Below are positions 9,701 through 17,908 of a stretch of 64,000 bases of DNA, in pieces. Source of the stretch: Candidatus Cryptobacteroides avicola (GTDB lineage: Bacteria; Bacteroidota; Bacteroidia; Bacteroidales; UBA932); assembly GCA_017695115.1 (NCBI GenBank), contig JADILV010000021.1, forward strand, positions 124,001 to 188,000, read 5' to 3'. Both the position numbers and the translations under genes were made by a program. A model generated the notes under the pieces. It ran no database searches and was not told the origin of the DNA. It was given only the letters and a program-made list of their open reading frames with translations. Position 1 is the first letter of the stretch. Every line of letters starts with the position of its first letter.

Positions 9701-10849
9701 TTAGACAAACAGCATTGCCCCGAATCCGAAAATCAGGGCGATGGCGCAGCTGACGGCTTTTGCTTTGAAAAAAGATGCCTTGCTTTCCGCAAGGAGGGGC
9801 AGGGAAGAGTGGCCGTCCTGGGCTATGCAGCTTGCGATAAGGACAGGCAGCGGTACTATGCCGCTGGCATACAGGGTCACGAAAATCATGTGCGGGCCGG
9901 ATTCAGGGATGATGCCGACGGCTACGGCAAGGAGTATCATCAGAGCGGTATTGTTGCTTATCCAACTTTCAATGTCTATATAGTGCAGCCCGACACCGAG
10001 AACGGCAAGTACGCCGAATGTCCATCCGAAAATGACCGGAAGATGTCTTCTGACTATGTGACGCCACAGATGTTCTTCCACGAAATGGTCCGATGCAAAG
10101 CATAATACACCGAGAACGACTATGCTCAGCACTGCGAAAATGACATACATCCAGTCCTCGCTGAGCAGGTCAAGGGCAAGCCCGGCATGGTGCGCATGGC
10201 CTTCATGTATGTGTTCGTGTCCGAGCCGTCCTGTTACAAGGGCTGCTATGAATACGGCTATCCCTATGAACATCACTACTCTGCGCCATCCCAGATGTCT
10301 TTTCCCGTGACCATGGCCGTTTTCTTCCCGGCCGCTGTGCCGATGTGTCTGGCAACAGTCCGGGTTTCCGTCATGGCAGTGTCCGTGCATGTGGTCATCG
10401 GCATGTATCTCGAAGATATCATCTTCAGGCAGTCCGTCTGCCTTTGCAGGGTCTATGTGTTTGTGTCTGAAAATCCTGTCCCTGAAAAAATCCGTCATTA
10501 CTCCGCAGATGACAGACAGTATGAAAAGGAAAACGAAGATGAGCATCGCTTTCTGCGGGAACATGGCCAGCATCATGAACGCTTCGTCCCCGCATGATGC
10601 TATCATCATGGCTATCAATGCTCCGAAACTTATTATTCTGTGAGTGTAAAGAGATACTGCCGCAAACCCTCCGATACATCCCGGTACCAGCCCGAGCAGA
10701 GTGGACACTACCACCTGGCCGACTTTTGTCCGTCTGAGGCCGGAAAATATGAGACCTCTGGATTCTATGTTGAGAGACTCGATCATCATCATCATTATGA
10801 CGACCAGTCCTGTTATAAGTATCGAATTTCGGAGTATGTCTGTCAGCAT
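9701..10849 (-). CDS. Putative ten-helix manganese/heavy-metal exporter (PF11449-like)
   Basis: 382 residues, almost entirely hydrophobic helices: about five at the N-terminus, a long hydrophilic loop, then about five more. The loop (about residues 133-185) and a second stretch are rich in histidine (HADDHMHGHCH, GHEHIHEGHAHH), a likely cytoplasmic or periplasmic metal-binding region. The overall form, with MMIASCGDEAFMML in the N-half and IPESGPHMIF in the C-half, matches the family annotated as a 10-TM metal exporter or manganese transporter. The metal is not settled by sequence. It is on the same strand as, and downstream of, the DUF1573 gene, separated by a repeat copy. No Mn riboswitch is seen upstream. 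Confidence 0.72.
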   Translation of the reverse strand: MLTDILRNSILITGLVVIMMMMIESLNIESRGLIFSGLRRTKVGQVVVSTLLGLVPGCIGGFAAVSLYTHRIISFGALIAMMIASCGDEAFMMLAMFPQKAMLIFVFLFILSVICGVMTDFFRDRIFRHKHIDPAKADGLPEDDIFEIHADDHMHGHCHDGNPDCCQTHRHSGREENGHGHGKRHLGWRRVVMFIGIAVFIAALVTGRLGHEHIHEGHAHHAGLALDLLSEDWMYVIFAVLSIVVLGVLCFASDHFVEEHLWRHIVRRHLPVIFGWTFGVLAVLGVGLHYIDIESWISNNTALMILLAVAVGIIPESGPHMIFVTLYASGIVPLPVLIASCIAQDGHSSLPLLAESKASFFKAKAVSCAIALIFGFGAMLFV

Positions 10850-10869
10850 GTCGTATTCATCCTGGTTTT

Positions 10870-10895
10870 GTCATCCTGAACGCAGCGAAGTATCC
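10870..10895 (+). repeat. Interspersed GTCATCC-type repeat, copy 1
   Basis: GTCATCCTGAACGCAGCGAA followed by GTATCC fills the gap between the transporter start and the DUF1573 stop. It belongs to the family whose other copies are at 27364 and 35850. Confidence 0.6.
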
Positions 10896-10897
10896 GC

Positions 10898-12007
10898 CTA
10901 CTCAATGTATCCCGTAATGAACAGGTTTACTATCGGGCGCGAAGGGGAGTTGGTGGTAAGGGTCACGATGACGAGTGTCTCTCCGGCCGGCATCCCTTTG
11001 GTGTCGACATGTACTTTGAAACTGCCGTCATAACCGCATTTGACTGTGGGGATCTCCCCTACAGAGGAGTGCTCTGCGTCTACGTCCGCCTTGAATACCT
11101 TGAAATCCGCTTTTCCAGTATTCTTGAATTCAAATGTGGCGTCTACCGGAGTCCCGGCCTTGATTTTGCCGAATGAGAATGAACTGGAGTCGAATATCGG
11201 GCGCGACCCGTTCTCCCGCTCTTCTTTTGACATTGCGGCGAAATTCTCTTTTGTGAAGGCATAGATGCCGATTCTGTTTCCTGCGGTTTTCCCGTTTTCG
11301 ACAGCCTGGTATTTCTTTCCGTTTACTGTCGGGGTAGCGTAGTACCAGTTCTTTCCCCAGAGACTGCGGTCGGATTTTACGGAGAACTGCAGCTTGGCGG
11401 TAGAGCGCGGAGGAACCGGATTCGGGGTTACTCTGATGGAAAGGTTGGGAGAGACTTCCGTGAAATCCACTTTCAAAGGTGAAGATGAAAGGTTGACGAC
11501 AGTCACCTCGTCGCTTCTTGATTCTCCCTGTTCCAGATTGCCGCATTTCATTTCCGTTTCCTTCATTCCGAGACTTCCGAAACGTATCGTGTACATTTCC
11601 TCCAGGGACAGCTGCTTTTCATGGCTGATGCCTCTTAGGCGGAGTATTACAGGCTTTCCGATGCCCGAAATGTATACCGTGAGGCTTTTGTCGAAAGGGT
11701 ACGGTCCTTCATCATTCGTATATACTGCTGATATCGAACCGCTTTTCCCTGGCATGACCGGTTCGCGTGTCCATTTGACATCGGTACAGCCGCATGAAGT
11801 CACAACACTATGTATCAGCATCGGTTTCTGGCTGATATTCTTTACATTGAAAGTACAGCTGAGAGGCCCGTCCGAAAGCATCACATCCCCGAAATCGTAC
11901 ACTGTCTTGTCGAATTCGGCTATATTCCCCACCTTTTCCTGTGCATTGGCGGCAGAACCGGATATCAGAAGCATGAAGCACAACAGATTGACGGCAATGT
12001 TTTTCAT
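10898..12007 (-). CDS. Exported protein with two DUF1573 domains
   Basis: 369 residues with a Sec signal (MKNIAVNLLCFMLLISGSAANA). Two immunoglobulin-like DUF1573 domains are visible. The first (about 28-125) has the hallmark YDFGDV...CTFNVKN...SCGCTDVKW. The second (about 270-365) starts SFSFGKIKAGTPVDATFEFK but lacks the SCGCT motif. A middle region (about 150-240) is likely another beta-sandwich. DUF1573 proteins are abundant in Bacteroidetes and presumed periplasmic or surface scaffolds; no reaction is known. The start is supported by a -7 element 47 bases upstream. Confidence 0.82.
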   Translation of the reverse strand: MKNIAVNLLCFMLLISGSAANAQEKVGNIAEFDKTVYDFGDVMLSDGPLSCTFNVKNISQKPMLIHSVVTSCGCTDVKWTREPVMPGKSGSISAVYTNDEGPYPFDKSLTVYISGIGKPVILRLRGISHEKQLSLEEMYTIRFGSLGMKETEMKCGNLEQGESRSDEVTVVNLSSSPLKVDFTEVSPNLSIRVTPNPVPPRSTAKLQFSVKSDRSLWGKNWYYATPTVNGKKYQAVENGKTAGNRIGIYAFTKENFAAMSKEERENGSRPIFDSSSFSFGKIKAGTPVDATFEFKNTGKADFKVFKADVDAEHSSVGEIPTVKCGYDGSFKVHVDTKGMPAGETLVIVTLTTNSPSRPIVNLFITGYIE

Positions 12008-12022
12008 AATCGCTACGATGTT

Positions 12023-12040
12023 TTTCCTGCCGGCAGGAAA
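12023..12040. promoter_or_regulatory. Perfect 18-base palindrome in the DUF1573 leader
   Basis: TTTCCTGCCGGCAGGAAA is completely self-complementary. It lies between the -7 element (12054-12061) and the ATG at 12007, that is, in the 5' leader. It could be a dimeric repressor site or simply a hairpin. Confidence 0.4.
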
Positions 12041-12053
12041 TGCCGGACGGCTG

Positions 12054-12061
12054 CAAAGATA
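12054..12061 (-). promoter_or_regulatory. -7 element of the DUF1573 gene
   Basis: TATCTTTG on the minus strand, an exact consensus -7. No good -33 box at the usual spacing. Confidence 0.5.
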
Positions 12062-12083
12062 GAAATTTTAGGCGCCACATCGG

Positions 12084-12113
12084 TTGTAATTTCAAAATAA
12101 TAGCATAAATTTG
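12084..12113 (+). promoter_or_regulatory. Promoter of the ferredoxin gene
   Basis: TTG at 12084-12086 and TAAATTTG at 12106-12113, spacing 19. It is divergent from the DUF1573 promoter. Leader of about 58 bases. Confidence 0.6.
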
Positions 12114-12177
12114 CACAGATATGTCCGGACGGACTTGTCACATATTGACATTACCAACAATTTAAAAGGATATAAAA

Positions 12178-12348
12178 ATGGCTTACAAAATTTCAGAAGA
12201 TTGCGTTGCTTGCGGCACATGCATGAGCGAGTGCCCATCAGGCGCTATTTCAGAAGGGGATATCTACAAGATTGATCCTAATGTCTGCATTGACTGCGGA
12301 ACTTGCGCTGATGCTTGCCCTATGGGGGCTATTTCTCCAGCCGAATAG
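12178..12348 (+). CDS. 2x[4Fe-4S] ferredoxin
   Basis: A 56-residue protein that begins MAYKISEDCVACGTCMSECP and ends MGAISPAE. Two complete C-x2-C-x2-C-x3-C-P cluster motifs (residues 9-20 and 37-48) define a bacterial-type dicluster ferredoxin, a soluble low-potential electron carrier (for example with pyruvate:ferredoxin oxidoreductase). The reading frame was found directly in the sequence; it is shorter than many gene finders accept. It has its own promoter and a strong terminator about 170 bases downstream. Likely monocistronic and highly expressed. Confidence 0.95.
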   Translation: MAYKISEDCVACGTCMSECPSGAISEGDIYKIDPNVCIDCGTCADACPMGAISPAE

Positions 12349-12520
12349 TCTGGAATTTATCAATCGGCGATTTCTTCGTTTTCCTTATTCCTCAAATCCT
12401 CATTACCGTCCAGGTAACTCCGGTTTTCGGAATTGCGGAAGTCTTGAAATCACCTGATTTATAAATTCCCGGCGTGGTGGAAAAGCATTTTGAAAAACGG
12501 CAATGCAAAAATTGCAGATG

Positions 12521-12554
12521 GGGGATGGCTTCAATGAAAGTCATCCCCTTTTTT
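12521..12554 (+). terminator. Rho-independent terminator of the ferredoxin gene
   Basis: Stem GGGGATG-G-CTT (12521-12531) with AAG-T-CATCCCC (12538-12548), six-base loop, followed by six T. A textbook intrinsic terminator. Confidence 0.8.
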
Positions 12555-12632
12555 CTTGTTCTATGAGACCGGCTCTGCACATCACTGGAGATCTCGGGAG
12601 AAAATGTTCGCATTTCCCGGATTGGATGTCAG

Positions 12633-12670
12633 GCAGATTTCTCCACTCCCTCCGGTCGGTCGAAATGACA
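12633..12670 (+). repeat. Interspersed CAGATTTCTCC-type repeat, copy 1
   Basis: Runs from GCAGATTTCTCCACTCCCTC to CGGTCGGTCGAAATGACA. Nearly identical to 31942-31980 and related to the minus-strand copy at 47151-47220. Confidence 0.7.
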
Positions 12671-12750
12671 CTATTAAAGAATTTCACAAAAACATAAAGA
12701 AAAAGAAATTCACATAAAAAAAGAAAAAAGTTCATAAAGAAAAAGAAAAA

Positions 12751-12785
12751 CAGGCCCCAGGGATGCGTCCGGGGCTTGTTTTTGT
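12751..12785 (+). terminator. GC-rich intrinsic terminator upstream of the Rpn gene
   Basis: CAGGCCCC (12751-12758) pairs with GGGGCTTG (12771-12778), the loop contains a further GGA/TCC pairing, and five T follow. There is no gene immediately upstream that it obviously serves; it may insulate the Rpn gene. Confidence 0.6.
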
Positions 12786-12807
12786 CGTTACCATGCTCTT
12801 ATCTTTG
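12776..12807 (+). promoter_or_regulatory. Promoter of the Rpn-family gene
   Basis: TTG at 12776-12778 and TATCTTTG at 12800-12807, spacing 21. The -33 box overlaps the 3' arm of the terminator hairpin. Confidence 0.5.
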
Positions 12808-12888
12808 CATCCGCCGGGGCAATCCCGGCATTGTCATTCCGGGCGTATCCGGAGAATATGCGGAGTAACCATTAAACGAAAATATCAT

Positions 12889-13782
12889 ATGGAGAAGGAA
12901 AAGTGCGGGAGTAAAGGAGAGAGCGCCCGGAAGTATGTAGACATCCTTACGGATGCGGGGTTCAAGGCCGTGTTCGGGGACAGGAGGAACAAGGAAGTGC
13001 TGATAGATTTTCTGAACGTAGTGCTTCCGGCGCACAGGAAGGTCAGGGACCTTGAGTATTCTACGACGGAGATACCGTCGTTCACATTGGAGACTAAGAG
13101 CGTGCGGCTGGACCTTCGCTGCGAGGGAGATGACGGGACGAGGTTCATAGTTGAGATGCAGCAGTCGGGCCAGCGGCACTTTTTCAAGAGGTGTGTGGAG
13201 TATGCGGCGAAGGTTTACGATTCGGGATCCCGCCGGGGCGGGGACTACGACATAGAGCCGGTCTACTTCATCGGCATCCTCGGGAGGGAGAGGATTTTCG
13301 GGAGGTGTGGACCGGAATGGAAAGACCGTTAAATATCCGAATATACTTTCCGGGAAAAACACACGGGAGAAGTACCTGATGAAAGTATTTCGCTTATCTT
13401 TGTAGAGCTGGACCGCTTCGTAAAACCGCTGGACGAATGTGTCGGCCTGACCGAGAAGTGGTGCTATGCGCTGAAATACGTCGGGAAGCTGCACGGGCTA
13501 CCGGAAGGACTTCGGGTCCAGGCGTTCGAGCGCCTGTTCGCGGCATGCGAGATAGCAAGGTTCAGCAGGGACAAGAAACTCCAATACGAGAAGGATATGA
13601 TAACCGAACGAGACTATAGGAACATTCTGGAGACCGCCCGGGAGAACGGTTTTGCTGCCGGGAAAGCCGAAGTGGCGCGGACCATGTTGACGATGGGGCT
13701 GTCGGACGAGGTGATACTGCAGGCCACGGGACTGTCAGAGGCTGAACTTGCCGGACTGAAAGAGGACATCCAACCTTCCTAA
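12889..13782 (+). pseudogene. Rpn-family PD-(D/E)XK nuclease/transposase-like gene, interrupted by TAA
   Basis: One frame runs from the ATG at 12889 to TAA at 13780-13782, with a single in-frame TAA at 13330-13332. The first part (147 codons) has the family N-terminus: DILTDAGFKAVFGDRRNKEV, LIDFLNVVLP, the nuclease core LDLRCEGDDGTRFIVEMQQS (D-E-Q) and YFIGILGRE. Reading through the stop, the same frame gives ISEYTFREKHTGEVPDESIS, then FVELDRF and LTEKWCYALKY, the expected continuation, so nothing but one codon is damaged. The C-terminal part is the small helical domain common in these proteins. Rpn proteins are DNA nucleases that promote recombination and act as toxins/antiphage proteins. 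Either a recent nonsense pseudogene or a split gene. An extra upstream in-frame start at 12763 lies within the terminator and is rejected. Confidence 0.75.
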
Positions 13783-13840
13783 TATTTTGGTGATAAAGAT
13801 ATTGGATGCCAAATTATAACTGACTCCATATTGTAAAAAA

Positions 13841-13874
13841 TTTCCCGCCGGATGAATGACAATCCGGCGGGAAA
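13841..13874 (-). terminator. Terminator after the M16 peptidase gene
   Basis: TTTCCCGCCGGAT (13841-13853) pairs perfectly with ATCCGGCGGGAAA (13862-13874). On the minus strand it is followed by a T-rich run, so it mainly terminates the peptidase transcript; it may also stop the convergent Rpn transcript. Confidence 0.8.
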
Positions 13875-13906
13875 TGATATAGTACGAAGGATATGTGTAG
13901 TTTCTG

Positions 13907-16717
13907 CTACTTTTCAGGAGACATCATTATTTCGATGAAGTTGTCCTGATCGAGGACGGCCTTGAGTGCAGCCTGGATGTTCTCTGCTGAGATTTCATTT
14001 ACGGCAGCTTCATACTCCTTGTCGTAGTCGAGTCCGTCGTAGTTGTAGTACATCTGCAGGGCTGAGAGCCACCATCCGTTGGTGATCCTGCTTTCAGGAA
14101 TGTTCTTCTTGAAGTTCTCCACTGTCCTTGTCATCTGCTCCTCTGTAGGTCCGTTTGTCATCAGGTCGTTGATGCCTTTGACTGCAAGTTCCCTGAGCTT
14201 GTCGGCAGATTCCGGGTTGGTGTCGAAGTAAACCTGGATTACAGCCCTTTCCTCAGGATATTTCTGCATTCCGGTGCTGACACCTGCCCCGTATGTACCG
14301 CCTTCCTCTTCGCGGAGGGTATCGGTATAGATCATGTCTATCACATATTTGGCGGCATCAAGCATCACTTCCTCTTTTACGCTGTATGGAATATATGAAG
14401 AATATACCTGGAACACGGTGACTTTAGGGGTCTCCATCGTCACGTTGAAATGATTCTCCACATTTCCTTTCACGAAATGCTCTCCGGTCTCCACCCATCC
14501 GGCAGCCTTCTTGCCTTTAGGCATTGAGCCTATGTATTTTTCCACAAGCGGCTTGAGGGTTTCAACGTCTACGTTTCCTACAATATATACTGTGGCTCCT
14601 GCAACATCCTTGAAAAGCTGCTCGCGGTATACTCTTTCGATAGTTGCAAGGCTGGCCTTGTCAAGAGTTTCCATGCTGATGGTTGTCTGACGCGGATTGT
14701 TGCCGTAGAGAGTCTTGGATATCTCTCCCTGCAGTTTGAAATCAGGAGTGTTTACCAGGTTCGGCAGGATGGTCCTGAGCTGTTCTATGCCTGTCTGGAA
14801 CTCTTCCTGGTCGAAACGAGGGTCAGCGACAGTAAGGTACATGAGCTGGAAGGCAGTCTCCAGGTCTTTAGGAGTGCTGGATGCAGATATGCCGTGACGG
14901 ATCGGACTGATGTACACAGAAGTGGATACGTTCTTGCCGGCAAGCATCTTGGAAAGCGTAGTCCCGGAGAATTTTGACAGACCTGTGTTGTGCTGGAACA
15001 TGGCGAAAACATTGTCATCGAATGACGGAAGGTCTTCGGTGGCTATGAGAGAACGTCCTCCGTTCTTCTGCAGGTTGATGAGCACCTGGTCTTTCTTGTA
15101 TTCTGTAGGGAGGACTACCACCTTGGCTCCGTTCTTGAGTATCCATTCGGTAGCTGTTTTTCCCCCGACAGTTACCTGGGCTTCTTTCTTTACAGCAGAA
15201 CCTTTCAGAAGGCTGGCATCCAGAAGAGGTTCGTTGGTGTTTACGGCTTCGTTAGGCTGGATGTCCGAAGCCTTGACTTCTGCTATGGCCGCAGTGAAGT
15301 CAGCAGCAACAGGATGTGCAAGACCTTCTTTCTCAGGTGCTTTGTAGACAATCACCATATTGTTGTCCGTGATGATTGCACCTGCTATCTGGTTAAGGAT
15401 TGCGGCATTGATCTGTGAGCAGATAAGTTTGGCAGTCTCATATTCCGTCTTCGGATCCATGTACGGATAGTTGTCGAAGAAATTGTTTACGTAGTCATTG
15501 ATGAAGTCGGCATTCTTGCGTGATTCAGCGCCCTGTGCCTTCTTCTCGTAGTAGCTGAGGATATTGTCCTTTGCGCGGCTCACCTCGTCGTCGGTGAATC
15601 CGTATCTTTTCATCTTCTCGGCTTCGGTCATGAACGCCTTGAAAGCAGGTATGCCTTCACCGTCGCGGGCGACGATCTGGCCCATTGTGACTTCCATTGT
15701 CTCGCAGAGCTGTCCTATTCCCATATAGGCGCTGATGAACGGAGCGTCCGGCTTGGAAGTGATGTCGTTGAACCTTTCGCCCATGATGGTGCTTACATAG
15801 TTCTTGATGAGCTCCATCATCATACCCATGTCGGTGCTGTTGAGTTCTTCAGGCATAGGCTCGCTCTTCCAGAGTATTTCGATAGAGGTTCTGGTAGCTT
15901 CAGGATCGGTGATGATGCCGATTACAGGCTCCTCATTGTCAGGAATCCTGTATGCCTCTTTAGGCTGCGGATTCTCTGCGGCCGGTATGTCTGCGAAAGT
16001 GGATTTGATTTTAGCCTCGATGGCATCTACATCCACATCTCCCACTACGATTACGGCCTGAAGGTCAGGGCGATACCATGTGTGATAGAAATTCGTAAGG
16101 CTTTCAGGCTTGAAAGTCTCGAGATTCTCCTGGCTTCCGATAAGGGTGCAGCCTGCATATTTCGAGTCTCCGTAATAGTAAGGGAGCGACTGCTCGTGCA
16201 TCCTCCAGTCGGCCGTGCGGCGGGCTCTGCGCTCCTCGATGATCACGCCTCTTTCCTTGTCGATTTCAACAGGATCGCAGGTCACGAAATGTGAATAGTC
16301 ATGGAGAATCAGCAGGCAGGTGTCTATGACTCCTTCTCGCACGAGAGGGATGTTGTTGAGCATATATACGGTCTGCTCTACGCCTGTAGAAGCGTTGATG
16401 TTGCGTCCGAATTCCGCTCCGATGCTCTGGAGGTATTCAAGGATGCCCTTCCCAGGGAAATTCTTTGTCCCGTTGAAGCACATGTGCTCAAGAAAGTGCG
16501 CCAGTCCGTCCTGGTCAGGTGTTTCCTGGATGGCTCCTACGTTGGTTGCAAGATAGAATTCAGCCCTGTCAGCAGGCTTGTCGTTGTGCCTGATGTAGTA
16601 GGTAAGCCCGTTCTCGAGCTGTCCCTTTCTCACGGCAGGGTCATTGGGCAGCTGGTTCTGCCCGAAAACCGTCATGGCGGCAAACATCGCCATGAAGAAA
16701 ATAAAAATCCGTTTCAT
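13907..16717 (-). CDS. M16 (pitrilysin/insulinase) family zinc metallopeptidase
   Basis: 936 residues from the ATG at 16717, which opens with a Sec signal (MKRIFIFFMAMFAAMTVFG). The inverted zinc motif HFLEH is at residues 74-78 in the context GLAHFLEHMCFNGT, with the distal glutamate expected in the following helix. Four M16 half-domains fit the length (two pairs, as in pitrilysin); the C-terminal half lacks a zinc motif, as usual. Such proteins degrade peptides in the periplasm. Monocistronic: a terminator follows and a long inverted repeat precedes it. An in-frame ATG-like extension 33 bases upstream would remove the signal peptide from the N-terminus and is rejected. Confidence 0.9.
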   Translation of the reverse strand: MKRIFIFFMAMFAAMTVFGQNQLPNDPAVRKGQLENGLTYYIRHNDKPADRAEFYLATNVGAIQETPDQDGLAHFLEHMCFNGTKNFPGKGILEYLQSIGAEFGRNINASTGVEQTVYMLNNIPLVREGVIDTCLLILHDYSHFVTCDPVEIDKERGVIIEERRARRTADWRMHEQSLPYYYGDSKYAGCTLIGSQENLETFKPESLTNFYHTWYRPDLQAVIVVGDVDVDAIEAKIKSTFADIPAAENPQPKEAYRIPDNEEPVIGIITDPEATRTSIEILWKSEPMPEELNSTDMGMMMELIKNYVSTIMGERFNDITSKPDAPFISAYMGIGQLCETMEVTMGQIVARDGEGIPAFKAFMTEAEKMKRYGFTDDEVSRAKDNILSYYEKKAQGAESRKNADFINDYVNNFFDNYPYMDPKTEYETAKLICSQINAAILNQIAGAIITDNNMVIVYKAPEKEGLAHPVAADFTAAIAEVKASDIQPNEAVNTNEPLLDASLLKGSAVKKEAQVTVGGKTATEWILKNGAKVVVLPTEYKKDQVLINLQKNGGRSLIATEDLPSFDDNVFAMFQHNTGLSKFSGTTLSKMLAGKNVSTSVYISPIRHGISASSTPKDLETAFQLMYLTVADPRFDQEEFQTGIEQLRTILPNLVNTPDFKLQGEISKTLYGNNPRQTTISMETLDKASLATIERVYREQLFKDVAGATVYIVGNVDVETLKPLVEKYIGSMPKGKKAAGWVETGEHFVKGNVENHFNVTMETPKVTVFQVYSSYIPYSVKEEVMLDAAKYVIDMIYTDTLREEEGGTYGAGVSTGMQKYPEERAVIQVYFDTNPESADKLRELAVKGINDLMTNGPTEEQMTRTVENFKKNIPESRITNGWWLSALQMYYNYDGLDYDKEYEAAVNEISAENIQAALKAVLDQDNFIEIMMSPEK

Positions 16718-16751
16718 ATTGTTAGTATATAGAATTTCATTCCCTGTCACA

Positions 16752-16800
16752 TTTTTCGACGATGTGTAAAATGGGGTTCCATTTACACATCGTTGAAAAA
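16752..16800. repeat. Long inverted repeat between the esterase and peptidase genes
   Basis: Left arm 16752-16774 and right arm 16779-16800 pair over about 22 bases with one bulge and one G-T pair, closed by a GGTT loop. The outer ends are T5 and A5, so on either strand the stem has no trailing U tract beyond its own arm. It lies 38 bases past the esterase stop and may act as a terminator or RNA end protector. Confidence 0.65.
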
Positions 16801-16838
16801 ACCTACAATTTTAAGGAAATCCGAGGATAATCACAAAT

Positions 16839-17861
16839 TTATTTGTCGGAGAGCCCGGAGAGCGAGTCCATCCATCTGAACAGTGACGCTTCGAACTCGC
16901 TGCGTGCGTATCCCAAGCCGTCATATCCGGTGTATTCTACGGTAGAGAATCCCCATCCGTGTCCTCCGTAAGGAAAGATGTGCATCTCCGCAGGCACGTT
17001 GTTTTCCCGGAGTCCCAGATAGAACAGTATGCTGTTCTGCACCGGTACGACCGTATCGTCCGTACAGTGGGCCAGGAATACCGGGGGAGTGTCAGGGGTG
17101 ATGTTGTTCTGGAGCGTATATTTTTCTGCAAGACATTCCAGGGAAGCCCTGTCTTCATTCCACTGCTCGAAACTTTTGCCTTCTCTTCCCAGCCACTTGC
17201 TGTCAGGTCCGATCAGACTCATTCTTGTGCCTCCGTGCGTTATGCTCCAGTCGAAAGATATTACAGGATATATGAGAATCGAAAAATCAGGTCTGGTCAC
17301 TGCATCGGTATAGAGGGTAGTGGCGCTGGCGGCAAGATGCCCTCCTGCGGAGAACCCCATCACGCCTATCTGCCTGATACCCCACTCGGAAGCGTGTGCC
17401 CTGCAGTATCTGAAAGTATTCTGCACATCCGTAAGCGGCACTGTCCAGTGCCCGTTCGGAAGCCTGTATTTGACTACGGCCACTGTTACTCCGTGTTTTG
17501 TCATCCGGTCGGCGACATAAAGCCCTTCATTGTATGAAGAAACTATGCCGTATCCTCCTCCAGGGCATACGATTACCATCTGTCCATTGGGTTTTTCAGG
17601 GAAGTAGAGGTCGAACCTCGCTTCCGTGATATTGCTGATGTTGCCGTTGTCTTCGATAAATTCCTTTTCCGTTATTCCGTTCGATTCCCCGGGGCCCCAC
17701 GCTTCCGGAAGCCCTTTCCCGGAGTCCTGGCCTTCAGGGTAGAGGAGTACTGTCTTTGACGGTTTGAGGTCGCATCCCGGCTGAGCGCATGCATCCTGTC
17801 CGGAAACAAGGACGGCGGCTGCCAGTGCGGCAATGATAATTTTGTGTCCTGTAGTGTTCAT
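16839..17861 (-). CDS. Exported alpha/beta hydrolase (acetylesterase-like)
   Basis: 340 residues with a Sec signal ending near residue 26. The oxyanion-hole motif PGGGYG (about 100-105) and nucleophile elbow GFSAGG (Ser171) place it in the hormone-sensitive-lipase/acetylxylan-esterase-like group (BD-FAE-like). The histidine in FPYGGHGWGF (about 300) and an aspartate in AHCTDDTVVP complete the triad. Members often remove acetyl or feruloyl groups from plant or host polysaccharides. It is the last gene of a three-gene unit behind a GH106 enzyme and an SGNH hydrolase, which suggests de-esterification of the same glycan. Confidence 0.82.
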   Translation of the reverse strand: MNTTGHKIIIAALAAAVLVSGQDACAQPGCDLKPSKTVLLYPEGQDSGKGLPEAWGPGESNGITEKEFIEDNGNISNITEARFDLYFPEKPNGQMVIVCPGGGYGIVSSYNEGLYVADRMTKHGVTVAVVKYRLPNGHWTVPLTDVQNTFRYCRAHASEWGIRQIGVMGFSAGGHLAASATTLYTDAVTRPDFSILIYPVISFDWSITHGGTRMSLIGPDSKWLGREGKSFEQWNEDRASLECLAEKYTLQNNITPDTPPVFLAHCTDDTVVPVQNSILFYLGLRENNVPAEMHIFPYGGHGWGFSTVEYTGYDGLGYARSEFEASLFRWMDSLSGLSDK

Positions 17862-17908
17862 CTTATTGTATTGTGTTTATGGTTAATCCGTTATAGAATT
17901 TTCATGTA

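Larger units (their letters stand above)
12349..12888. other. Non-coding stretch with repeats, two terminators and an A-rich tract
   Basis: No credible gene. It contains the ferredoxin terminator, one CAGATTTCTCC-type repeat copy, an A-rich tract (about 12690-12750) in which CATAAAGAAAAAGAAA-like units occur twice, a second GC-rich terminator, a promoter for the Rpn gene, and a degenerate GTCATTCCGG repeat at about 12833-12857. Confidence 0.6.

Noticed and set aside
12763..12888. Upstream in-frame extension of the Rpn gene
   Set aside because: It starts within the loop of a terminator hairpin and its own promoter; homology begins at 12889.
13191..13379. Out-of-frame ORF as evidence that the Rpn gene has a frameshift
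   Set aside because: Reading through the TAA in the original frame gives the family sequence (ISEYTFREKHTGE), so no shift is needed.
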